Assembly (NCBI GenBank): GCA_037441565.1
Contig: JBBIRW010000022.1
Coordinates: 1 to 21,630, forward strand
DNA from: JBBIRW01 sp037441565
GTDB lineage: Bacteria; Desulfobacterota; JBBIRW01
Length of the DNA: 21,630 nt
Direction: 5' to 3'
Position 1 is the stretch's first letter, and each line of letters starts with the position of its first letter. A model generated the notes under the pieces. The model was not told where the DNA came from. It was given only the letters and a program-made list of their open reading frames with translations, and made no database searches. The translations under genes and the position numbers were made by a program. Below, in pieces: positions 7,302 to 15,268 of the stretch.

Positions 7302-8597
7302 ATGATACAATATGATAAGCCTGTTGTCTTTATATTAGTTGATGCATTTCGGTGGGACTATTTGAATCCTATTGATACACCTTTCCTTTGGAATTGCGCT
7401 CACTCTGGGCTGTATGTTCAAAAACTTATCACGACAAGTGGATTTACGCAAAGGTCCGCATTATTTTGTGGAACATTTCCGAATGAGACGGGAAACTTTA
7501 CCATGTTTTCTTATGACCCTGCCCACTCACCGTTCCGTTTTTTGAGAAAGATGACCCCTCTGCTTAGGTTTGCCCAGAAATTTATTGATAAAAGAAAGAG
7601 AGGATCGAGGAGACTGAACTTATGGCTTCGATATCAATATATCTATCCTCGCGCCTCAAAATATGCTGTTCATCCACCAACTGCTGAGATACCTTTATAT
7701 CTGCTTCCCGATATAAGCATAACGGAAGATCAGAAGCCCATTTACGAACAGCATGCTTTCAAGGTGGAATCGATTTTCGATATTTTCCAGAGGATGAGGT
7801 TAACTTTTCTTTATTTTATGTTCCCTGTGGTAAACTGCCAGGATGATGAAGTGTATGAAATGGTAATTAACCATATTAACAATAGCAAGGAAGAAACGGA
7901 TATTTACTTTCTTCAGTTTTCGGACTCAGACCTTTACGTTCACAAATATGGGACAGAAAGTACGATGCGTCGGAAAGTGGTTGGCGAAATAGACCGAAAG
8001 ATACGCGATATCTGGGATATTGTGGAACGAAAGGTTGGTAAGGCTACTTTGGTGATAGTTGGGGATCATGGAATGATGAATATTGAAGATTATTTTGATG
8101 TGGCAACTATCATTCATAGCTTAGCAAAATCCTTGGGCTTGAAGCACGGACGGGATTATTTCCTTTTTCTTGATTCGACGCTGGCAAGGATATGGAAGTT
8201 AAAAGATAATTCTGCCATAAGTAACTTTTTTGAAGCACTTAAAAACGATCATGAGATGCTAAGCCGAGGTAAGTGGCTCTCTCCCGAAATTGCAAAAAAA
8301 TATCGTATTCCCTATCCCGACCCTAAATACGGTGATTTGGTTTGGTGGGCTTCTCCAGGGGTACTGATTTATCCAGACTATTTCCATGGGCACTGGGAGC
8401 AATACAGGGCAATGCATGGCTATGAACCATCAATTGATGAGATGAAAGGCATGGCAATTATTTATGGTGAACAGATTGTAAGAAGGGTCTTTCATGAAGC
8501 ACATTTGATTGATCTATGTCCTACGATATGCGATCTTCTGGGTGTTCCTTTTCCTTCCTCAAATAAGGGAGTGAGTCTTTTAAGCATTAGTCGGTGA
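7302..8597 (+). CDS. Alkaline-phosphatase-superfamily hydrolase/transferase (type I phosphodiesterase-like)
   Basis: The 431-aa protein keeps the metal-site pattern of nucleotide pyrophosphatase/phosphodiesterases. It has D14 in ILVDAFRWD, a TTSGFTQRSALFCGTFP block (44-60) where the nucleophile Thr/Ser and G-x-P motif lie, D208/D210 with H214 (FSDSDLYVH), D255-H256 (VIVGDHGMM), and H372 in MHGYEPSIDEM. No signal peptide or membrane helix is visible, so it appears cytoplasmic, unlike most periplasmic family members. The site AGGAAGGAAA precedes the start. In this cluster it could cleave or transfer a phospho-linked glycan substituent; this is inference. Confidence 0.8.
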   Translation: MIQYDKPVVFILVDAFRWDYLNPIDTPFLWNCAHSGLYVQKLITTSGFTQRSALFCGTFPNETGNFTMFSYDPAHSPFRFLRKMTPLLRFAQKFIDKRKRGSRRLNLWLRYQYIYPRASKYAVHPPTAEIPLYLLPDISITEDQKPIYEQHAFKVESIFDIFQRMRLTFLYFMFPVVNCQDDEVYEMVINHINNSKEETDIYFLQFSDSDLYVHKYGTESTMRRKVVGEIDRKIRDIWDIVERKVGKATLVIVGDHGMMNIEDYFDVATIIHSLAKSLGLKHGRDYFLFLDSTLARIWKLKDNSAISNFFEALKNDHEMLSRGKWLSPEIAKKYRIPYPDPKYGDLVWWASPGVLIYPDYFHGHWEQYRAMHGYEPSIDEMKGMAIIYGEQIVRRVFHEAHLIDLCPTICDLLGVPFPSSNKGVSLLSISR

Positions 8598-8604
8598 CTT
8601 TATA

Positions 8605-9555
8605 ATGATTGTCTCAATAGCCATTCGCACAAAGAACGAAGCAAAAGCAATAGGAAGGACTTTACATCTAATTGAAGAGCAATCGAAAATACCGGACCTT
8701 GAAGGGCTCGAAATTGTAGTTGTTGATTCTGGTTCAACTGATGAGACTGTTTCTATTATTCGTGCTCATGGTGATATTAAGTTAGTTGAGATTAACTCTG
8801 AAAGTTTCACTTTTGGTCGAGCCTTAAATATCGGATTTGAAGCAGCGAGAGGAGATATTGCCGTGTCGCTTAGTGCACATGCATTTCCTTGCAACAAGCA
8901 GTGGTTGAAGCATCTGATAAAGCACTTCGATGATCCGCAAGTGGCAGGAGTCTATGGACGACAGTTACCTCATCCCGATGCTTGGCCACCCGTTAAACGG
9001 GATTATCTGAATGCTCCTTATGGGATGAAGATGCGAGTTCAGAAGGATCCAAATGAGCCTCGAGACCATTTCTTTTCTAATGTAAACGCCGCTATACGAC
9101 GGAAATGCTGGGAGAAACACCCGTTTGATGAAACACTACCGGTCTGCGAGGATTGGGAGTGGGCAAGAGCAATGTTAAAACTTGGCCACAAAATCATCTA
9201 TGAACCTGAGGCAGCGGTGTATCACTCGCACAATGAATCTCTTATTAAAGTTTATCAGCGGTGTTATAGAGAGGCTTTAGCCCAAAAGTTACTGTACCAA
9301 AATAGGGAGATGACCATACGTGGTGCCATAAAGACCTGGTGCAATTCTATACTGAACGACATCCGATTTATCCTCCAAAATGACAAAGAGTACAGGTGGC
9401 TTTTATGGACGCCCATCTATAGGCTTTTCTGGACCTATGGAATGCTTCGCCCCGATATGCCGGCGGCATTATGGAGACCATTCTTAAGACGCTGGAAAAA
9501 ACTTCAAGGAAAATGGGTTTCAAAATTAAAAAGGTATCGTGAAAGGTCCTTGTGA
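8605..9555 (+). CDS. Family 2 glycosyltransferase (rhamnosyltransferase-like)
   Basis: This 316-aa GT-A enzyme begins with the nucleotide-sugar binding region MIVSIAIRTKNEAKAIGRTL. The VVVDSGSTDET block (38-48) includes D41. The SESFTFGRALNIGFEAARGD segment (65-84) is typical of rhamnosyltransferase-like GT2 members. The usual DXD metal site is replaced by SAH (90-92), a common variant in this subgroup. The likely catalytic base is in CEDWEWA (E182/D183). The C-terminal 90 residues are basic and amphipathic, suggesting inner-membrane association. It starts 8 bp after the preceding stop. Donor and acceptor sugars cannot be told from sequence. Confidence 0.9.
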   Translation: MIVSIAIRTKNEAKAIGRTLHLIEEQSKIPDLEGLEIVVVDSGSTDETVSIIRAHGDIKLVEINSESFTFGRALNIGFEAARGDIAVSLSAHAFPCNKQWLKHLIKHFDDPQVAGVYGRQLPHPDAWPPVKRDYLNAPYGMKMRVQKDPNEPRDHFFSNVNAAIRRKCWEKHPFDETLPVCEDWEWARAMLKLGHKIIYEPEAAVYHSHNESLIKVYQRCYREALAQKLLYQNREMTIRGAIKTWCNSILNDIRFILQNDKEYRWLLWTPIYRLFWTYGMLRPDMPAALWRPFLRRWKKLQGKWVSKLKRYRERSL

Positions 9556-9557
9556 CT

Positions 9558-9707
9558 ATGGGAAGTGCAGATTTAGATGACATAAACTTTAAAAATAATG
9601 GATGCTCTCCAGCAGGTATACAGATGCTTGAGACGGTAGCCATTGTGAGAAAAATGATATATAAACTTAAACATAGATTACTTAAGGCAAAACACAGAGT
9701 GGCCTGA
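9558..9707 (+). CDS. Small hypothetical protein, 49 aa
   Basis: An ATG at 9558 opens a 49-aa frame ending at TGA 9705-9707, filling the gap between two glycosyltransferase genes. The C-terminal half is strongly basic (MIYKLKHRLLKAKHRVA) and could be an amphipathic, membrane-contacting helix. No ribosome-binding site stands out and no family is recognised. It may be a true small gene or the decayed tail of a lost enzyme. Confidence 0.35.
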   Translation: MGSADLDDINFKNNGCSPAGIQMLETVAIVRKMIYKLKHRLLKAKHRVA

Positions 9708-9716
9708 AAACTAAAA

Positions 9717-10949
9717 ATGAAAATGCGCATTCTTGTAATATCGAATTTCTTCCCGCCATATTACATCGGAGGTTATGAACTTGGTTGCCGCGATATTGTT
9801 GAGGGACTTAAATCAAGGGGGCACGAGGTAGCGGTGCTTACGAGTAAGTTCGGGTTAGAAAAAGCTTATGTCGATGGGAATGTTTATCGATGGCTGGATG
9901 CCGAGATATTCTGGAAGGTAAAGGGCTCATGGCACTATTATTTAAAATTACTCAGGAAGGAGATCAATAACCAGAACAAATTTAAGAAGCTTTGCAAAAT
10001 ATTCGTGCCTGAAATAGTTTACCTATGGAATCTTGCAAATATCTCCGTTTCTATACCAATCATTGCAGCTGATATGGGAATCACTTCTTGTTATTATGTC
10101 TTTGATTCCTGGCTTTCGAAATGGGAAAGCGATCCCTGGTATTCCTTATGGAAGCTTAGGAAGGTTAAGCCTGGAAGGAGGCTATTTAAGGCGGGATTGT
10201 ATCATTTTCTGAAGCTCCTGGGTTTTATAACTTCAGGAACGCTGGATTTATCGCATGTCCAGTTTGCGAGTAATTATCTAAAAGAAGAAGCTCTCAGGAC
10301 TTTAAAAGGGGTGGAGGATGCGGGAGTTATTCACTGGGGGATAGATACTAAATATTTTTCCTTCAAAGCAACTGCTCGTAAGCCAGAACGGCTGTTATAT
10401 GCTGGACAGATAGTTGCTCATAAGGGAGTCCATACCGTAATAGAAGCAATGAGAATCCTGGTAAAGGAGTATGGATATAACTCATTAATTCTTACTATTG
10501 CAGGAGGAACAACAGTCCCGGATTATTTAAGATACATTAAGGATCTTGTTCATAAATATGATCTCGATAAAAATGTCTCGTTTTCCGGTTTAGTTCCTCG
10601 CGAGAAAATGAATCTCATCTATAGGGAACATGATATTTTGATTTTTCCGTCAATATGGGATGAACCTTTTGGTATTACTCTCCTCGAGGCGATGTCGTGC
10701 GGGCTTGCTGTTGTTGCAACAGCAACAGGAGGAAGCACCGAGATACTTGATCATGGGTTCAATGCTTTAGTATTTGAGAAAGGTGATGCCTATGCATGCG
10801 CAAGGAATATTATGCTTCTTCTAAAAGAGGAAGAGTTATTTGAGATGCTGAGAAGAAATGGGAGAAGGACTGTGGAAGAACGATTCACTTTTGAAGTTAT
10901 GTTAAATAGAATTGAGCAATCCCTTATAAGGGCGCGGAAAGGGATTTAA
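9717..10949 (+). CDS. Family 4 glycosyltransferase
   Basis: The 410-aa GT-B enzyme has an N-terminal acceptor domain starting ILVISNFFPPYYIGGYELG. The C-terminal donor domain has RLLYAGQIVAHKGVHTVIEA (225-244) and the retaining-GT4 EX7E motif, E316 and E324 in EPFGITLLE, followed by MSCGLAVVATATGGSTEIL. It is a cytoplasmic inverting-free (retaining) transferase that extends the exported polysaccharide. The nucleotide-sugar donor is not evident. The start ATG at 9717 places the first beta strand at residue 4; a second in-frame ATG lies at 9723. The next gene follows after 13 bp. Confidence 0.93.
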   Translation: MKMRILVISNFFPPYYIGGYELGCRDIVEGLKSRGHEVAVLTSKFGLEKAYVDGNVYRWLDAEIFWKVKGSWHYYLKLLRKEINNQNKFKKLCKIFVPEIVYLWNLANISVSIPIIAADMGITSCYYVFDSWLSKWESDPWYSLWKLRKVKPGRRLFKAGLYHFLKLLGFITSGTLDLSHVQFASNYLKEEALRTLKGVEDAGVIHWGIDTKYFSFKATARKPERLLYAGQIVAHKGVHTVIEAMRILVKEYGYNSLILTIAGGTTVPDYLRYIKDLVHKYDLDKNVSFSGLVPREKMNLIYREHDILIFPSIWDEPFGITLLEAMSCGLAVVATATGGSTEILDHGFNALVFEKGDAYACARNIMLLLKEEELFEMLRRNGRRTVEERFTFEVMLNRIEQSLIRARKGI

Positions 10950-10962
10950 AATTTAATCATTC

Positions 10963-12102
10963 ATGCAAACCGGGATTTCGAAAAAGAACATCGTAATAAA
11001 TACCATCCCTCTTCTCTCTCCCCTTACAGGAATCGGGAGATATACATATGAGATTGCAAAGAATCTGAAAGAGATGGACAAGATAAATGAGTACATCTAC
11101 TATTATGGATACTATTCTAAGAAGCTTTTTTATACCGAATCGGAAGAAGTTACCTCATTTAAAATAAAAGGACTCATCACAAAAATACCAGGATTAATGC
11201 CCTTAGCAAGGAGTTTTAAGGATTTAATGCCTGCAATTACAACAAAAAGGTTCGATATTTACTTTGAACCCAATTTTATTCCCCTGAGAATTAGAGCCAA
11301 TCGTGTAATAGTTGCTGTTCATGATTTCTCATTCGCACTTTATCCTGAATGGCATCCTGAGGAAAGGGCTCATTACTTTAATAAAAACTTCTTTAAAAAA
11401 ATAAGCTCCGCAGACACAATTATAGTCTTTTCCGACTTTATTAAAAAAACAGCTGTTGATCTATTCAATATCCCTGAGGAAAGAATAAGAACAATATATC
11501 ATGGTTTTGACAGAAAAACATTCAGAGTTTATTCAAGAGATGAGCTTTCACCAGTTAAGCAGAAGTACAGGCTTCCAGAGAATTTCATCCTTTATGCAGG
11601 ATCTATTGAACCGAGAAAAAATCTGGTCAATCTTATACATGCATATTTATCTCTTGATGGAAATATCAGATCAAAATACAAACTTGTGTTTGCTGGCTTT
11701 AGCGGATGGAAAAACAGGGAGGTCATGGATCTCATAAAAGGAAAGGAACCAGATGTGACATATCTCGGATATATCCCTGACGAGGATCTCGCCAGGATAT
11801 ACAATCTTGCGTCTGTTTTTGTTTTTCCATCATTTTATGAGGGATTCGGGCTTCCTCCACTTGAGGCGATGGCATGCGGATGTCCTGTTATCACATCAAA
11901 CACATCAAGCCTTCCTGAGGTATGTGGTGATGCTGCATATTATATTGATCCATGGAGCAGGGAAAGCATCGCTGAAGGGATACACAGGGTGATTACGGAT
12001 GAGAATTTAAGAAAACATCTTATAGAAAGGGGAAAAGAAAGGAGTAGGTTATTCAGCTGGGAAAAATCGGCAAGGGAACTGCTTGATATCTTTATGACCT
12101 GA
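10963..12102 (+). CDS. Family 4 glycosyltransferase (mannosyltransferase-like)
   Basis: This 379-aa GT-B protein has the glycine-rich N-terminal motif PLTGIGRYTYEIAKNL (20-35) and IIVFSDFIKK. The hinge is ILYAGSIEPRKNLVNLIHAY (209-228). The EX7E motif is E293 and E301 in EGFGLPPLE, with AMACGCPVITSNTSSLPEVCG after it. This pattern is characteristic of GT4 mannosyl/rhamnosyl transferases such as WbdA/WbpY-like enzymes. It is the last gene of the co-directional polysaccharide operon and converges on gpmA with only 23 bp between stops and no clear terminator. Confidence 0.93.
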   Translation: MQTGISKKNIVINTIPLLSPLTGIGRYTYEIAKNLKEMDKINEYIYYYGYYSKKLFYTESEEVTSFKIKGLITKIPGLMPLARSFKDLMPAITTKRFDIYFEPNFIPLRIRANRVIVAVHDFSFALYPEWHPEERAHYFNKNFFKKISSADTIIVFSDFIKKTAVDLFNIPEERIRTIYHGFDRKTFRVYSRDELSPVKQKYRLPENFILYAGSIEPRKNLVNLIHAYLSLDGNIRSKYKLVFAGFSGWKNREVMDLIKGKEPDVTYLGYIPDEDLARIYNLASVFVFPSFYEGFGLPPLEAMACGCPVITSNTSSLPEVCGDAAYYIDPWSRESIAEGIHRVITDENLRKHLIERGKERSRLFSWEKSARELLDIFMT

Positions 12103-12125
12103 AGAACCCTTTATAAGATGACATA

Positions 12126-12869
12126 TTATATCTTTGCTTGATCTGCAACCTGCCTGATTGCTTTTTCTATATCTTCTTTTTTACCCAGGTAGAATTTGTT
12201 TATCGGTCTCAGATTCTCATCAAGCTCATATACGAGGGGTTTACCCGTTGGTATGTTTACCATCGGGATCTCATCATCGGATATGTTATCGAGGTGTTTT
12301 ACCAGGGCGCGCAGGCTGTTGCCATGGGCTACAATGAGGACCCTTTTGCCTTTTTTGATTTCCGGCACAATGCACATATGCCAGTAGGGAAGAAGCCTTT
12401 CAACAACATCCTTGAGGCTTTCTGTTTGTGGGAGTTCGTGTTCTGCCAATTCAGCATAGCGGATATCGTGTGATGGATGCCTCCAGTCATCCCTTTCCAC
12501 AGGCGGAGGAGCTATGTGATAGCTTCTCCTCCATATGAAAACCTGCTCCTCCCCATATTTTCTGGCAGTCTCAGCCTTATTCAGACCCTGCAGCGCACCA
12601 TAGAACCTTTCATTCAGTCTCCACGACTTGTAGACCGGTATCCATAACAGATCAAGCTCATCAAGCACAATCCACAGGGTTCTGATAGCCCTTTTAAGCA
12701 CGGATGTAAATGCAATATCAAAGGTGTATCCTTCGGATTTCAGAAGCCTGCCAGCTTCCCTTGCCTCCTGAATACCGCCCTCTGATAGATCCACATCAAC
12801 CCAACCAGTGAATCTGTTCTCAAGATTCCAGAGGCTTTCTCCGTGACGCAGTAAAACGAGTTTTTTCAT
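12126..12869 (-). CDS. gpmA: 2,3-bisphosphoglycerate-dependent phosphoglycerate mutase
   Basis: The 247-aa enzyme interconverts 3- and 2-phosphoglycerate in the cytoplasm during glycolysis and gluconeogenesis. Starting at the ATG at 12869-12867 gives MKKLVLLRHGESLWN, with phosphohistidine H9 in the RHGE motif. Further family blocks are FTGWVDVDLSE, RLNERFYGALQGLNKAE (including the catalytic Glu), and VLIVAHGNSLRALVKHL with the second His. Length matches E. coli GpmA (250). A longer upstream start at 12944 is unlikely, because its first 25 residues are not part of the family and GGAAGGG lies just before 12869. It is a housekeeping gene inserted between accessory regions, transcribed toward the polysaccharide operon. 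Confidence 0.95.
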   Translation of the reverse strand: MKKLVLLRHGESLWNLENRFTGWVDVDLSEGGIQEAREAGRLLKSEGYTFDIAFTSVLKRAIRTLWIVLDELDLLWIPVYKSWRLNERFYGALQGLNKAETARKYGEEQVFIWRRSYHIAPPPVERDDWRHPSHDIRYAELAEHELPQTESLKDVVERLLPYWHMCIVPEIKKGKRVLIVAHGNSLRALVKHLDNISDDEIPMVNIPTGKPLVYELDENLRPINKFYLGKKEDIEKAIRQVADQAKI

Positions 12870-12919
12870 AGGTCCCTTCCAATTTTTAATTCTAAATTCT
12901 GGAAAGTCAAGAGGGAAAA

Positions 12920-12944
12920 ATGTTATACAAATAGAACATAACAT
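12920..12944. promoter_or_regulatory. 7-bp inverted repeat, possible operator between divergent genes
   Basis: ATGTTAT (12920-12926) and ATAACAT (12938-12944) form a perfect dyad with an 11-bp spacer, placing half-site centres about 18 bp apart. It lies between gpmA and the kinase gene, 6 bp upstream of the kinase -35 box. The geometry fits a dimeric regulator, but the regulator is unknown and the sequence is AT-rich. Confidence 0.4.
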
Positions 12945-12950
12945 ATTCGA

Positions 12951-12980
12951 TTGACACCCAGAATCTGAAAAAATTATAAT
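12951..12980 (+). promoter_or_regulatory. Consensus sigma70 promoter giving a leaderless kinase mRNA
   Basis: TTGACA (12951-12956) and TATAAT (12975-12980) are both perfect consensus hexamers with an 18-bp spacer. Transcription should begin about 7 bp downstream, at 12987-12988, which is the A of the ATG start codon at 12988. No room remains for a ribosome-binding site. Confidence 0.85.
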
Positions 12981-12987
12981 ATGCTTA

Positions 12988-14496
12988 ATGCAGGATGAAT
13001 CAATATACTATCTGTTAACTGAATCCTCACTGAATGGTGTCTACCTGATCCAGGACAACATCTTCAGGTATGTAAATAATGCACTCGCATCAATCTTCGG
13101 ATATGAGGTTCACGAAATTGTTAATAAACTCGGCCCACTCGATCTTACACATCCAGAAGATCACTATATAGTTAAGGAAGCTATACAGAAGAGAATAAGC
13201 GGGGAGGTGCGCGATATCCGCTATACCTTCCGCGGGATTAGAAAAGATGGCAAGGTTATCTATTTAGAAGTTCACGGAACAAGGGGAGAATGGAAAGGCA
13301 GACCAGCAATCATCGGGACCCTGATAGATGTCACGGAGCGAAAAAGGAAGGAAGAGAGTTTAATAAAGCTTACAAAGATCATCGAACTAATGCATACAAT
13401 GGTCATGATTACCGATCCAGAAGGAAACATTGAGTATGTCAATCCAAGATTCACAGAGGTTACAGGCTACAGACCGGAAGAGGTAATCGGAAAGAATCCG
13501 CGCATTCTGAAATCTGGAAAGATGCCAAAAGAGGTTTATGAAAACCTGTGGAGCACGATTCGATCTGGCAAAGAATGGCGAGGTGAACTTATAAATAAAA
13601 AGAAAAATGGAGAACTTTTCTATGACTATCAAGTTGTATTCCCTATGAAAGATGAGAAAGGCGAGATAATAAATTACATTGCTGTGAAGGAGGACATTAC
13701 CCTCAGAAAAAATATGGAAGAGCAGATGAGGGAAATCCAGAAGATGGAGGCTATCGGAACCTTGACAGCTGGTATAGCACACGAATTTAACAACATCCTT
13801 ACGGTCATAATAGGTTATACACGTCTACTTCAGATAAAGATTAAAAGAGGAGAGGATGTGGAGCATGACATAGAGACGATACTCTCTGCAACCAAAAGGG
13901 CATCAAACCTCATTTCCAATCTGCTCGGATTTGCAAGAAAGCAGCCTCTTGAGAAAAAGCCTCTGAATATTAAAAAATTGATACTGAAATCAGAAGAGCT
14001 GCTGAAAAGACTGACAAGGGAGAATATAGAAATGAAGATCTCTGTGCCTGATGAAAGCATTGTGATTATGGCTGATGAAAATCAGATGCAACAGGTGCTG
14101 CTTAACATTGTCAGCAATGCAGTGGATGCGATGCCGGATGGTGGTCTGTTGAGTATTGAAGTAGCAAGGGCCCAACCTGAAAACGCACTTAAAAAGGTTG
14201 AGGCTGATATGGCCCTGAGAAAATTTGCTATCTTAACTGTTAGTGATACAGGGATAGGGATGGACGAGAATATCAGAGCGAGGATATTCGAGCCATTTTT
14301 TACAACCAAGGAGAAGGGGAAGGGAACCGGACTCGGACTTTCTGTTGTTTATGGGATAGTGAAGCAACATGAAGGATTTATCGATGTTTATAGTGAACCA
14401 GGTATGGGATCCACATTCAGGATATATCTTCCGGTGATTGAAACGAAGGAAGAACATGGTGATAATGCTGGGGAAAAACAGAGGATGGGTCTTTGA
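12988..14496 (+). CDS. PAS-PAS sensor histidine kinase, soluble, receiver lost
   Basis: The 502-aa cytoplasmic kinase has two PAS domains (about 5-120 and 128-243) with N/GY signatures (YVNNALASIFGYE; YVNPRFTEVTGYRPEEVIGKNPR). HisKA follows with H265 in GTLTAGIAHEFNNILTVI, then HATPase_c with N373/N377, G1 SDTGIGM (419-425), F box FEPFFTTK and G2 GTGLGL (446-451). No membrane segment is present, so it probably senses an internal ligand, redox state or flavin/haem. The first PAS starts at residue 3-5, which supports the ATG at 12988 despite the absence of any ribosome-binding site. The C-terminal tail (GDNAGEKQRMGL) ends abruptly where hybrid kinases of this type continue into a receiver; see the next entry. 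Confidence 0.93.
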   Translation: MQDESIYYLLTESSLNGVYLIQDNIFRYVNNALASIFGYEVHEIVNKLGPLDLTHPEDHYIVKEAIQKRISGEVRDIRYTFRGIRKDGKVIYLEVHGTRGEWKGRPAIIGTLIDVTERKRKEESLIKLTKIIELMHTMVMITDPEGNIEYVNPRFTEVTGYRPEEVIGKNPRILKSGKMPKEVYENLWSTIRSGKEWRGELINKKKNGELFYDYQVVFPMKDEKGEIINYIAVKEDITLRKNMEEQMREIQKMEAIGTLTAGIAHEFNNILTVIIGYTRLLQIKIKRGEDVEHDIETILSATKRASNLISNLLGFARKQPLEKKPLNIKKLILKSEELLKRLTRENIEMKISVPDESIVIMADENQMQQVLLNIVSNAVDAMPDGGLLSIEVARAQPENALKKVEADMALRKFAILTVSDTGIGMDENIRARIFEPFFTTKEKGKGTGLGLSVVYGIVKQHEGFIDVYSEPGMGSTFRIYLPVIETKEEHGDNAGEKQRMGL

Positions 14497-14563
14497 AGAG
14501 ATGAAGAAGATAAAGCCTGAGATAAGGGGGCATTTTATAAGTGATTATCGAGAGATCATGTAA
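14465..14563 (+). pseudogene. Remnant of the C-terminal receiver domain of the upstream kinase
   Basis: In the frame shifted relative to the kinase, VFEEMKKIKPEIRGHFISDY (within 14489-14548) matches the alpha4-beta5 part of receivers (typically GxEVFEEMKKIKPxIxVLFxSGY), and then REIM before a TAA at 14561-14563. The first 60-70 residues of the receiver, including the phosphoacceptor Asp, are missing. I infer an out-of-frame deletion in an ancestral hybrid kinase. A 32-aa product from ATG 14465 is possible but unlikely to be functional. Confidence 0.65.
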
Positions 14564-14569
14564 TTTGTA

Positions 14570-14598
14570 TTGACAATAAAGCATATCATCCATATTAT
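14570..14598 (+). promoter_or_regulatory. Sigma70 promoter upstream of the MNT/HEPN pair
   Basis: TTGACA (14570-14575) and TATTAT (14593-14598) are separated by 17 bp. Predicted transcription starts near 14605, giving a leader of about 170 nt before the gene at 14777. The leader contains AATGGC (14673 region) and GCCATT (14704 region), which could pair, and a CCCCGAAGGG hairpin near 14743, but no known riboswitch or antisense element is recognised. This accounts for the 280-bp space after the kinase. Confidence 0.6.
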
Positions 14599-14776
14599 AT
14601 ATTCATAACATCTTTTGATTTCAAAAAGTGAAGCTTCGTAAGTTATTAAATTTAAAGGCTTTTTTAAAAAGAAATGGCGGTAGCCTGCCCTTGAATCCCC
14701 CTATGCCATTGCAAAAATAGTATTCTTTTCAATCACAAAAGCCCCGAAGGGAAAGGGCCATTGTTAAAAAATATTT

Positions 14777-15268
14777 ATGCTTAAAGAAAGATTTAAACAG
14801 ATAGAATCTATTCTTATCAGGGAAACTATCTATTTGTATGGAGATAGGCTTACCTCTGTTGTGCTATTTGGCTCTGTTGCAAGGCAAACACATAGACACG
14901 ATTCAGATGTGGATGTTTTAATAATTGCTAAGGACCTTCCAGAGGGAAGGATAAAACGGATCAGGGAGTTTGAACAGGTAGAGGAAAGGCTTGAACCATT
15001 TCTAAAAGAGCTTTCCAGGGAGGGTATAAATACATACATATCAGCAGTAATAAAGACTCCTGAAGAAGCCATCTCAGGATCACCCCTTTTTCTCGATATG
15101 GTTGATGATGCTAAAATACTTTTTGATAGAGATGACTTTTTTAAAAAAGTAATTGAAAAGCTTAAAGTCAGGTTAAATGAGCTTGGTGCAAAAAGGATAT
15201 GGAGAGGGGATGCCTGGTACTGGGATTTAAAACCCGATTATAAGCCCGGAGATATTTTTAAGATATGA
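14777..15268 (+). CDS. MNT-type nucleotidyltransferase (antitoxin of an MNT/HEPN pair)
   Basis: The 163-aa protein carries the minimal nucleotidyltransferase signature, VVLFGSVARQTHRHDSDVDV (28-47): G32-S33 and the metal pair D44/D46. MntA-type partners AMPylate or otherwise modify a cognate HEPN toxin to neutralise it. The third acidic residue expected on the next core strand (about 84-91, INTYISAV) is not obvious. The gene is 4 bp-overlapped (ATGA) with the HEPN gene, the usual order of this TA class. No strong ribosome-binding site precedes ATG 14777. Confidence 0.85.
   Translation: MLKERFKQIESILIRETIYLYGDRLTSVVLFGSVARQTHRHDSDVDVLIIAKDLPEGRIKRIREFEQVEERLEPFLKELSREGINTYISAVIKTPEEAISGSPLFLDMVDDAKILFDRDDFFKKVIEKLKVRLNELGAKRIWRGDAWYWDLKPDYKPGDIFKI

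Noticed and set aside
12103..12125. A bidirectional terminator between the converging glycosyltransferase and gpmA genes
   Set aside because: The 23-bp gap has no stem followed by a T run on either strand.
12870..12944. A longer gpmA start giving 25 extra residues
   Set aside because: The extension is not part of the phosphoglycerate mutase family, crosses the dyad at 12920-12944, and a GGAAGGG site precedes the internal ATG at 12869.
14740..14762. A rho-independent terminator at the CCCCGAAGGG hairpin
   Set aside because: The stem is only 3-4 bp and lies in the leader of the MNT gene rather than after a gene; no proper T run follows on the plus strand.
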